A DNA stretch of 64,000 nt, taken from NCBI RefSeq assembly GCF_046736075.1, contig NZ_CP177163.1:2728001-2792000 (forward strand), in the 5' to 3' direction. The notes under the pieces were generated by a model, which searched no databases, was not told the DNA's origin, and saw only the letters and a program-made list of their open reading frames with translations. Positions 35,218 through 41,847 of this stretch are shown here, piece by piece (position 1 is the first letter of the stretch; each line of letters starts with the position of its first letter). Both the position numbers and the translations under genes were made by a program. This DNA is from Stenotrophomonas sp046736075 (GTDB taxonomy: Bacteria > Pseudomonadota > Gammaproteobacteria > Xanthomonadales > Xanthomonadaceae).

Positions 35218-35908
35218 CCTGCTGGCCGTCGCATTGGCCCTGCCCACGCTGCCGGTGGGCGCGGCCACGGTGACCGTATCGCCGGCGCGCGACGCTGCCG
35301 CCGCAGGGCTGGTGGATGTGGGGCAGGCCATCCCCGGGCTCGATCTGGACATCCGCTATGCCGGCCCGGACAACTTCACTGCCGCGCCGGTCCCCGGTTA
35401 CGAGGCGCCCAAGTGCTACCTGCTTGCACCGGTTGCCGCGGCGCTGGCCCGGGTGCAGGCCGACCTCCACCGCGACGGATTCGCCCTGCGCATCTACGAC
35501 TGCTACCGGCCGGTGCGCGCGGTGCAGGCCTTCGTGGCGTGGGCGCACGATCCGGCCGAGCAGTCGCGCAAGGCGCTGCAGTATCCGCAGGTGGACAAGC
35601 CGGACCTGCTCGATGGCTACATCGCCGAGACCTCCGGCCACAGCCGCGCCGCCACCGTGGACCTGACCCTGCTCGACTGCCGCGCCGGTCCCTGCACCGC
35701 ACTGGACATGGGCACCGGCTTCGACTTCTTCGGCACGCGCGCCCACACCGATGCGCCGGACATCAGCGCCGCGCAGCGCGCCCACCGCCAGCAGCTGCTG
35801 CGTGCCATGCAACGCCACGGCTTCGCCAACTACCCGCTGGAGTGGTGGCATTACACCCTGCAGCCCGAGCCCAGCCCCACCACCGCCTACGACATCCCGG
35901 TGCGCTGA
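35171..35908 (+). CDS. D-Ala-D-Ala dipeptidase, VanX/DdpX type
   Basis: Zinc dipeptidase cleaving D-Ala-D-Ala. Conserved features: DIRYAGPDNFTAAPVPGY, the substrate-binding Arg in RIYDCYRPVRAVQAF, zinc ligands His and Asp in SGHSRAATVDLTL, and the catalytic Glu and zinc His in EWWHYTL. A signal peptide follows the chosen ATG (SLLAVALALPTLPVGAATV), so it is periplasmic. The start is uncertain: the ATG at 35171 overlaps the preceding gene by 47 bases and lacks a clear Shine-Dalgarno, and a later CTG is possible. Here it would recycle D-Ala-D-Ala from imported murein rather than confer vancomycin resistance. Confidence 0.9.
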   Translation: MTTRTCTSPVSAIVRSLLAVALALPTLPVGAATVTVSPARDAAAAGLVDVGQAIPGLDLDIRYAGPDNFTAAPVPGYEAPKCYLLAPVAAALARVQADLHRDGFALRIYDCYRPVRAVQAFVAWAHDPAEQSRKALQYPQVDKPDLLDGYIAETSGHSRAATVDLTLLDCRAGPCTALDMGTGFDFFGTRAHTDAPDISAAQRAHRQQLLRAMQRHGFANYPLEWWHYTLQPEPSPTTAYDIPVR

Positions 35909-35975
35909 GCCGCGCGGACGGGGTGTGCCGCCGGCGCACCGCTACACTGTGCGCTGACCTGCCGACCGGACCGCG

Positions 35976-36353
35976 ATGAACCTGCCACTGCACTTTGGAC
36001 TGTTGGGAACGCTGGAAGCGGGCCTGATCGCGCTGCTGGTCGGGCTGCTGGTGTACGCCCTGTGGCACCGGCTGTGCCGCTGGGCGCAGTGGTCGATGGG
36101 CCACGCCATCGGCTGGTCGTGCGTGATCGCGGTGATCGTTTCGGCCGGCATCGATGCCTGGAAGCTGTTCTACATGGGCATGATGCGGCTGGAATCGCCG
36201 CTGTATGCGCGGCTGTTCCTGGCCGGCATCCACGATCCCAACGAACTGGGCTCGCGCGTCGTGCTGGAAGTAGCCGGTGCGTTGGGGGGTGTCGCACTGG
36301 GGTGGATGATATTCAGTTCGCGCTCAGGCGAAAAAAGCGCCACGCACGACTGA
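35976..36353 (+). CDS. Small integral membrane protein
   Basis: A 125-residue protein with three hydrophobic segments (about 6-28, 41-61 and 97-114) and a cytoplasmic tail FSSRSGEKSATHD. A loop, WKLFYMGMMRLESPLYARLFLAGIHDPNELGSR, joins the last two. No family is recognised by eye. It is separated from the VanX gene by 67 bases and may have its own promoter, so its link to the murein-peptide set is not assumed. Confidence 0.7.
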   Translation: MNLPLHFGLLGTLEAGLIALLVGLLVYALWHRLCRWAQWSMGHAIGWSCVIAVIVSAGIDAWKLFYMGMMRLESPLYARLFLAGIHDPNELGSRVVLEVAGALGGVALGWMIFSSRSGEKSATHD

Positions 36354-36573
36354 GTTTCCGTTTGCATCCGGTTAAATCCGGGCCGGTTGAATGCGCGTCT
36401 TACTGTCTGCTCACCTGTGCGTAACCAGTGCGGTAATCCACGCCTGCGCGCAGGTGGTTAAGACCGCGTGCGCACGCCGATCGCCACGCAATATCGATTC
36501 ACAAACGGGGTGGCAGGGTGGAGGCCGTGCGGAAACAACGGCCGCGCAACATCCACCCAAGGAGACCACCCCA
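36354..36573 (+). other. 220-bp leader region of the EF-hand gene
   Basis: No coding frame is credible. The segment 36370-36480 is somewhat less GC-rich and contains TTACTG and CGTAACC runs but no defensible promoter pair. A Shine-Dalgarno AAGGAGA (36559-36565) lies just before the ATG at 36574. Confidence 0.4.
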
Positions 36574-36990
36574 ATGACTATTCGCAACCGCAAGCCCCTG
36601 ATCGCCCTGATCGTCGCCGCCGGCAGTGTGCTGGCCATTCCGGCGATGGCCCAGTCGGCCAAGCAGAGCGCCGCGCAGGCCCAGACCCAGGCGGCGCAGG
36701 CGCAGCAGGCGGCAGCGCAGGCCGGTGATGCCGCCGATGCAGCGTCCGGTGCGGCAGCACAGGCCTCGGCCCAGGCCAACGGTGGCGGCGGCCAGACCTG
36801 GGCCAGCGTAGATACCGACGGCAACGGCACCATCAGCAAGACCGAATCGCAGGTCAACGCCGGCTTGGCGCAGGTGTTCGACCAGGCCGACACCAACAAG
36901 GACGGCGAACTCAGCCCGGATGAATACAAGGCCTACGTCGCTGCCCAGCAGGGCGCGGCCGCCGGCAACGGCGCACAGCCGGGCAACTAA
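36574..36990 (+). CDS. Exported EF-hand calcium-binding protein
   Basis: A 138-residue protein with signal peptide (RKPLIALIVAAGSVLAIPAMAQS), a low-complexity Ala/Gln region (residues about 28-70) that can form a helix, and two EF-hand loops: DTDGNGTISKTE and DTNKDGELSPDE. Both keep the Asp-x-Asp/Asn-x-Asp/Asn-Gly pattern and end in Glu, so both probably bind Ca2+. Such short EF-hand proteins are common in xanthomonads and are periplasmic or secreted. A strong terminator follows. Confidence 0.87.
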   Translation: MTIRNRKPLIALIVAAGSVLAIPAMAQSAKQSAAQAQTQAAQAQQAAAQAGDAADAASGAAAQASAQANGGGGQTWASVDTDGNGTISKTESQVNAGLAQVFDQADTNKDGELSPDEYKAYVAAQQGAAAGNGAQPGN

Positions 36991-37050
36991 CGCGATCCCG
37001 TACAGGCAGGGCCCGACACCGCTGGACACCGGTGAACGGCAGTGAGGGGG

Positions 37051-37079
37051 AAGGGCGGCTTCGGCCGCCCTTCTTTTTG
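37051..37079 (+). terminator. Intrinsic terminator after the EF-hand gene
   Basis: AAGGGCGGC, loop TTCG, GCCGCCCTT, then CTTTTTG: a GC-rich stem with an ultra-stable UUCG tetraloop and a T tract, about 60 bases after the stop. Confidence 0.9.
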
Positions 37080-37127
37080 CCCGTTTCCGTCATTGGGCGC
37101 GCTGCCCGGTGTTGCTATCCTTGCCCG

Positions 37128-37877
37128 ATGATGACCTCCATGCCCACGCCGCAAGGCGCAATCGGCCTGGTCGGTTTTGACGGTGACGACACGCTGTGGA
37201 AGAGCGAGGACTATTACCGCAAGGCCGAGCAGGATTACCTCGACATCCTGTCGCGCTATATCGACGTGCACGACACCCAGACCGCGCGCCACCTGCTGGA
37301 AGTGCAGCAGCGCAACCTTGGCGTGTTCGGTTACGGCGTCAAGGGCATGACCCTGTCGATGGTCGAAGCGGCCATCGAGATCACCCGGCAGATGATCAGC
37401 GCCCGCGACCTGCAGCAGATCCTCGACATCGGCCATGACACCCTGCGCCACCCGGTGGAGCTGATCGACGGCGTGCGCGAGTCGGTCACCGAGATTGCCC
37501 GCGACTACCCGGTGGTGCTGATCACCAAGGGCGACCTGTTCCACCAGGAAGCCAAGATCAAGCTCGCCAACCTGCGCGATCTGTTCCCGCGCATCGAGAT
37601 CGTGTCCGAGAAGGACCCGGAAACCTACGCGCGCGTGCTGGAGGAGTTCGACCTGCCGATCGCGCGGTTCTGCATGGTGGGCAACTCGCTGCGCTCGGAT
37701 ATCGAGCCGGTGATCACCCTGGGCGGCTGGGGCATCCACACCCCGTATGCCGTGACCTGGGCGCATGAAACCCAGCACGGCGTGGCGGACGACGAGCCGC
37801 GCATGGTGGATGCCCCCACCGCCTTCGACTGGCCGCAGGCGCTGCGCACCATCGAAGCCAAGGCAGCGCAGGCCTGA
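37128..37877 (+). CDS. HAD-superfamily hydrolase
   Basis: A 249-residue phosphatase-like protein. Motif I is GLVGFDGDDTLWKSE with the nucleophile Asp in FDGDD, motif II VVLITKGDLFHQEAKI, motif III Lys region IVSEKDPETY, and motif IV MVGNSLRSDIEPVITLGGWGIHTPY. The cap helices are YRKAEQDYLDILSRYIDV onward. Two adjacent ATGs (37128, 37131) and one at 37140 are possible starts. Substrate is not predictable. It is transcribed separately, after a strong terminator. Confidence 0.88.
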   Translation: MMTSMPTPQGAIGLVGFDGDDTLWKSEDYYRKAEQDYLDILSRYIDVHDTQTARHLLEVQQRNLGVFGYGVKGMTLSMVEAAIEITRQMISARDLQQILDIGHDTLRHPVELIDGVRESVTEIARDYPVVLITKGDLFHQEAKIKLANLRDLFPRIEIVSEKDPETYARVLEEFDLPIARFCMVGNSLRSDIEPVITLGGWGIHTPYAVTWAHETQHGVADDEPRMVDAPTAFDWPQALRTIEAKAAQA

Positions 37878-37908
37878 CACGCATGCAGCGCTGCGGCAGA
37901 ATCGTCCC

Positions 37909-38454
37909 ATGACCCTGCGCACGCTGCTTGTCCTGTTGCTGCTGGTGCTGCCCGTGGCCGCGCCGGCGCAGCAGACACCGGAGAAGTCCGACGCCTACGT
38001 CGTCGCCACCGGCGATGACTGGGTGGACGTGCAGCTGCGCGACATCAACCACTACGCCGAGCGCTACCCCGACAGCTTCCTGGACGAGGTCTCGCGCTAT
38101 GCCGGCGTCCCGCGCGGCTATATCGCCGCGCTGCTGCTTACCCACGGCTGGCAGGCCGGCGACATCTACTTCGCCTGCTTCTGGGCCCATGCCACTGGCC
38201 TGTCCTGCCGCGACAGCGTGCAGGCGTGGAGCCGTGCCGTGCCCGCCGACGGGCAGCCGCGGCACTGGCAGGACGTTGTGAAGGCCCTGCCTGTAGCGCC
38301 GCAGAACCTGCACTGGCGCGCGCTGCGCCACGCCATCGTGGCCAGCCACGACCACTGGGACCGTCCGGTCACCCTCGATGCCACCCTGCAGCGCCAGCTC
38401 GGCGACCACGCCCAGCGCCAGCGTGCCGCGCGCAGCTCAACGCCCACGCCCTGA
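37909..38454 (+). CDS. Exported protein of unknown function
   Basis: A 181-residue protein starting with a signal peptide (MTLRTLLVLLLLVLPVAAPAQQ). The mature part is mixed helix: DDWVDVQLRDINHYAERYPDSFLDEVSRYAGVPRGYIAALLLTHGWQAGDIYFACFWAHATGLSC. It has paired Cys residues that could form a disulfide and many Trp/His. No family is recognised with certainty. It begins 31 bases after the HAD hydrolase stop and may be co-transcribed. Confidence 0.72.
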   Translation: MTLRTLLVLLLLVLPVAAPAQQTPEKSDAYVVATGDDWVDVQLRDINHYAERYPDSFLDEVSRYAGVPRGYIAALLLTHGWQAGDIYFACFWAHATGLSCRDSVQAWSRAVPADGQPRHWQDVVKALPVAPQNLHWRALRHAIVASHDHWDRPVTLDATLQRQLGDHAQRQRAARSSTPTP

Positions 38455-38572
38455 CGCGGCGGCCGTTCGTGCCATCGGTGGATTCGTGCTGCTATGCAGA
38501 TCGCCGCGGCCGGGCCGCTCGGCGACAATACGCGCTTGTCTGTTCCCCCCGTGATCCGTTGCCGAGTACGTA

Positions 38573-39940
38573 ATGAGCGCCGACCGTTTCGTTTCACCCG
38601 ACGATATCCGCACCCTGTTCGCGCAGGCCATGTCCAGCATGTACCGCACCGAAGTGCCGCTGTACGGCACGCTGGTGGACCTGGTGGCCGAGATCAACGA
38701 TGCCGTGCTCACCGCCGATCCGGCGCTGGCCGAGCAGATGGACCGCACCGACGAGCGCGCGCGCCTGGCGCAGGAGCGCCACGGCGCCATCCGCGTCGGC
38801 ACCGCCGAGGAACTGGCCACGCTGGGGCGCCTGTTCGCGCTGATGGGCATGTACCCGGTGGGCTACTACGACCTGTCCGTGGCCGGCGTGCCGGTGCACT
38901 CCACCGCGTTCCGCCCGCGTACCGCCAAGGCGCTGGCGCATAACCCGTTCCGCGTGTTCACCTCGCTGCTGCGGCTGGAGCTGATCGAAGACGCCGCGCT
39001 GCGCGAGCAGTCCGCGCAGATCCTGGCGCGCCGCCGGATCTTCACCGATGAGGCCCTGGCCCTGATCGCGCAGGCCGAGCGTGACGGCGGCCTGGACCAG
39101 GCCGACAGCCGCCGTTTCGTCATCGCCGCGCTGGAAACCTTCCGCTGGCATGGCGACGCCACCGTGTCGCTGGCCACGTACCACGCCCTGCACGATGCCC
39201 ACCGCCTGATCGCCGACGTGGTCAGCTTCCGTGGCCCGCACATCAACCACCTCACTCCGCGCACGCTGGACATCGACGCCGCCCAGGCCGGCATGCAGGC
39301 GCGCGGCCTGGCCGCCAAGGCGGTGATCGAAGGCCCGCCCCCGCGCCGCTGCCCGATCCTGCTGCGCCAGACCAGCTTCAAGGCGCTGGAGGAACCGGTG
39401 CACTTCCCGTCGGGCGACAGCGCCGACGCCGGCACCCATACCGCGCGCTTCGGCGAAATCGAGCAGCGCGGTCTGGCCCTCACGCCCAAGGGCCGCGCGC
39501 TGTACGACCAGCTGCTGGCGCAGGCCCGTGACAGCGATGGCGCCGGCAGCACCGGCCAGGACTATCCGACCCGCCTGGCGGCGGCGTTCAGCGCCTTCCC
39601 GGACGATCACGACACCCTGCGCCGCGAAGGGCTGGGTTATTACCGCTACGCGCTCACCGACGCCGGCCGCGCCAGCCCCGACGCCGTCGGCGATCTCCCG
39701 GCCGAGTCCCTGATCGCCGCCGGCCTGGCCAGCGCCGATCCCATCGTCTACGAGGATTTCCTGCCGGTCAGCGCCGCAGGCATCTTCCAGTCCAACCTTG
39801 GCGGCGAAGAACAGCGCGCCTACGCCGCCCACGCCAACCGCGACGCCTTCGAGCACGCGCTGGGCCTGACCGTCGAAGACGAATTCGCCATCTACGAGCG
39901 CCTGCAGACCGAATCCCTGGCCACCCTCAAAACCCCGTAG
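38573..39940 (+). CDS. hglS: 2-oxoadipate dioxygenase/decarboxylase
   Basis: Fe(II) enzyme converting 2-oxoadipate to D-2-hydroxyglutarate in D-lysine catabolism, formerly DUF1338/YdcJ. The 455-residue protein contains the metal triad: His70 (ERHGAIRVGT), His226 (GPHINHLTPR) and Glu295 (FGEIEQRG), matching the known Pseudomonas enzyme arrangement. The substrate-side Arg is in YRTEVPLYGTL or nearby, and PVHSTAFRP is a further block. No other lysine-catabolic gene is in the window. Confidence 0.92.
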   Translation: MSADRFVSPDDIRTLFAQAMSSMYRTEVPLYGTLVDLVAEINDAVLTADPALAEQMDRTDERARLAQERHGAIRVGTAEELATLGRLFALMGMYPVGYYDLSVAGVPVHSTAFRPRTAKALAHNPFRVFTSLLRLELIEDAALREQSAQILARRRIFTDEALALIAQAERDGGLDQADSRRFVIAALETFRWHGDATVSLATYHALHDAHRLIADVVSFRGPHINHLTPRTLDIDAAQAGMQARGLAAKAVIEGPPPRRCPILLRQTSFKALEEPVHFPSGDSADAGTHTARFGEIEQRGLALTPKGRALYDQLLAQARDSDGAGSTGQDYPTRLAAAFSAFPDDHDTLRREGLGYYRYALTDAGRASPDAVGDLPAESLIAAGLASADPIVYEDFLPVSAAGIFQSNLGGEEQRAYAAHANRDAFEHALGLTVEDEFAIYERLQTESLATLKTP

Positions 39941-40044
39941 TGCCGGCCGCTGGCCGGCAAACCATGCGCCCCCGACGTGCGGACCAACGGTCCGCACCTA
40001 CCCATCCTGGAATCCCCAGGTAGTGCCGGCCGCTGGCCGGCAAC
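39938..40044. repeat. Two SMAG repeats flanking another palindrome
   Basis: TAGTGCCGGCCGCTGGCCGGCA occurs at 39938 and again near 40021; between them GTGCGGACCAACGGTCCGCAC (39977-39997) makes a further perfect hairpin. The first copy overlaps the hglS stop codon (TAG), and the second ends 4 bases before the convergent CoA-transferase stop. The group probably acts as a bidirectional transcript end. Confidence 0.85.
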
Positions 40045-40047
40045 CCC

Positions 40048-41562
40048 TCACACCTTCATCGTCCCCGTATCCAACCACCGCTGGTGCCACGACAACGCTT
40101 CGGGCAGCAGGTGCGGCGTGTGCTTGCCGTAGCTGTCCCGGCTGGCGCGGTCGAAGTAATCGTTGAGCTGGTCGCGGAAGTCCGGGTGCGCGCAGTTGTC
40201 GATCACCACCCGCGCGCGCTTGCGCGGAGTCAGCCCGCGCAGATCGGCCAGGCCCTGTTCGGTCACGATCACCGACACATCGTGTTCGGTGTGATCGACA
40301 TGGCTCACCATCGGCACGATCGCCGAAATCGTGCCGTTCTTGGCCGTGGATGGGCTCAGGAACGCCGACAGGAACCCATTGCGCGCGAAGTCGCCCGAGC
40401 CGCCGATGCCGTTCATGATCCGGCTGCCCATCACGTGGGTGGAGTTGACGTTGCCGTACAGGTCCACCTCGATCATCCCGTTCATGCCGATGCAGCCCAG
40501 GCGGCGCACCAGCTCGGGATGGTTGGAGATTTCCTGCGTGCGCATGATGATGCGCTCGCGGTAGAAATCGATGTTCTCCTTGAACGTCTCATTGGCCTGC
40601 GGGCTCAGCGCGAAACCGGTGCACGAGGCATAGCTCAGTACCCCGTCGCGCAGCAGGTCGAGCATGCCGTCCTGGATCACCTCGGTGAACGCGCTCAGGT
40701 CGCGGAACCCGCTCCTGCCCAGCCCGGCCAGCACGGCATTGGGAATGTTGCCCACGCCCGACTGCAGCGGCAGCAGGTTGGCCGGCAGGCGGCCGCGCGC
40801 GACTTCGTGCTTCAGGAACTCGATCAGGTACGCGGCGATCTGCTCGCTGCTGCTGTCGATCGGGCTGAACGGGCTGTTGCGGTCCGGGCCGTTGGTGCGC
40901 ACCACCGCCACGATCTTGTCCGGATCGCAGCGCAACGCGGTCTCGCCGATGCGGTCGTTGGCATGCACCAGCGGGATCGGCTTGCGGTGCGGCGGCAATG
41001 CCGTGCCGTAGTAGATGTCGTGCATGCCGTCCACGCCGGCCGGCTGCCACTCGTTGACCTCGATGATCACCTTCTTGGCCAGGTCCAGCCAGGTCTTGTT
41101 GTTGCCCACCGACGTGGAGGGCACCAGCGAGCCGTCTTCGCGGATGGCCGACACCTCGATCACCGCCGTGTCGATCTCGCCGTAGAAGCCGAACCAGACG
41201 TGCTGGGCGACGTGGCTGAGATGGATGTCGATGTAGTCCAGCTTGCCGGCATTGATGCGGTTGCGCGCATCCGGATCGCTCTGGAACGGCATGCGCATGG
41301 CGATGCCGTCGGCCTTGGCCAGCGCACCGTCCAGTTCCGGGGCGGTGGACGCGCCGGTCATCAGGCTGATCTGGAACGGCTGACCCTGGGCATGGACGGC
41401 CTCGATGCGCTGCGCCAGCGCGACCGGCACCGCCTTGGGGTAGCCCGAACCGGTGAAGCCGCTCATGGCGACGGTTTCACCCGGCTGGATCAGGGCGGCG
41501 GCGGCTTCGGCGGATACGACGCGGTCACGCAGACGCGCGTTGGCAATGCGATCGACAGACAT
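40048..41562 (-). CDS. Succinate (acetyl-CoA/succinyl-CoA) CoA-transferase
   Basis: A 504-residue class I CoA-transferase of the acetyl-CoA hydrolase/succinyl-CoA:acetate CoA-transferase group (AarC/ScpC-like). Key blocks: GETVAMSGFTGSGYPKAVP, TGASTAPELDG, HLSHVAQHVWFGFYGEIDTAVIEVSAI, PLQSGVGNIPNAVLAGL, GIGGSGDFARN and VIVTEQGLADLRGLTPRKRA. These enzymes move CoA between succinate and acetate and can complete an alternative TCA step. The ATG at 41562 matches the usual MSxxRI start; upstream extension lacks conservation. Confidence 0.92.
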   Translation of the reverse strand: MSVDRIANARLRDRVVSAEAAAALIQPGETVAMSGFTGSGYPKAVPVALAQRIEAVHAQGQPFQISLMTGASTAPELDGALAKADGIAMRMPFQSDPDARNRINAGKLDYIDIHLSHVAQHVWFGFYGEIDTAVIEVSAIREDGSLVPSTSVGNNKTWLDLAKKVIIEVNEWQPAGVDGMHDIYYGTALPPHRKPIPLVHANDRIGETALRCDPDKIVAVVRTNGPDRNSPFSPIDSSSEQIAAYLIEFLKHEVARGRLPANLLPLQSGVGNIPNAVLAGLGRSGFRDLSAFTEVIQDGMLDLLRDGVLSYASCTGFALSPQANETFKENIDFYRERIIMRTQEISNHPELVRRLGCIGMNGMIEVDLYGNVNSTHVMGSRIMNGIGGSGDFARNGFLSAFLSPSTAKNGTISAIVPMVSHVDHTEHDVSVIVTEQGLADLRGLTPRKRARVVIDNCAHPDFRDQLNDYFDRASRDSYGKHTPHLLPEALSWHQRWLDTGTMKV

Positions 41563-41847
41563 GACGACAACGTTTCTGGGGGGATCCACATTATCGGCGA
41601 TCCACGCCAGCGCAGGTGTGCGACCAAGGTGGGATGGCAATCGCGCGGCGGCGCCCTCCCTGTTCAGCTTTATCAGGACTTCTGTACCCGCAAGTATTGT
41701 TTTGCAGTGCAGCGTGCAACTTGTTCGCCGACCCTAGAAGATCGTCCTGCATCCCGACGTGGGGGAGGGAGCAGAGCCCGCTGGCAGTTCGCTGCAAGCG
41801 GGCTTTTTTATGCCCGACACCTTGGGCAGGCCCGGCATAATCCCCTC
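41563..41847. other. Divergent intergenic region upstream of glnE, with a possible small RNA
   Basis: 285 bases between two divergent genes. It contains an A/T-richer patch (41665-41710) and, 37 bases before glnE, a strong intrinsic terminator at 41775-41810. No frame between 41563 and 41775 looks coding. A terminator with no gene before it on the plus strand suggests a short untranslated transcript or a glnE leader attenuator. Confidence 0.45.
41775..41810 (+). terminator. Intrinsic terminator upstream of glnE
   Basis: AGCCCGCT pairs with AGCGGGCT, enclosing a short inner stem (GGCAG/CTGC), then TTTTTTA. It is a classic terminator in the plus direction although the nearest upstream gene points the other way. 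Confidence 0.85.

Noticed and set aside
35171..35908. Vancomycin-resistance cluster
   Set aside because: Only the VanX-type dipeptidase is present; no vanH, vanA-type ligase or vanRS genes. The neighbours point to murein-peptide use.
40084..41847. 588-codon upstream extension of glnE
   Set aside because: The extension runs antisense through the CoA-transferase gene and the terminator at 41775; GlnE starts at 41848 by homology.
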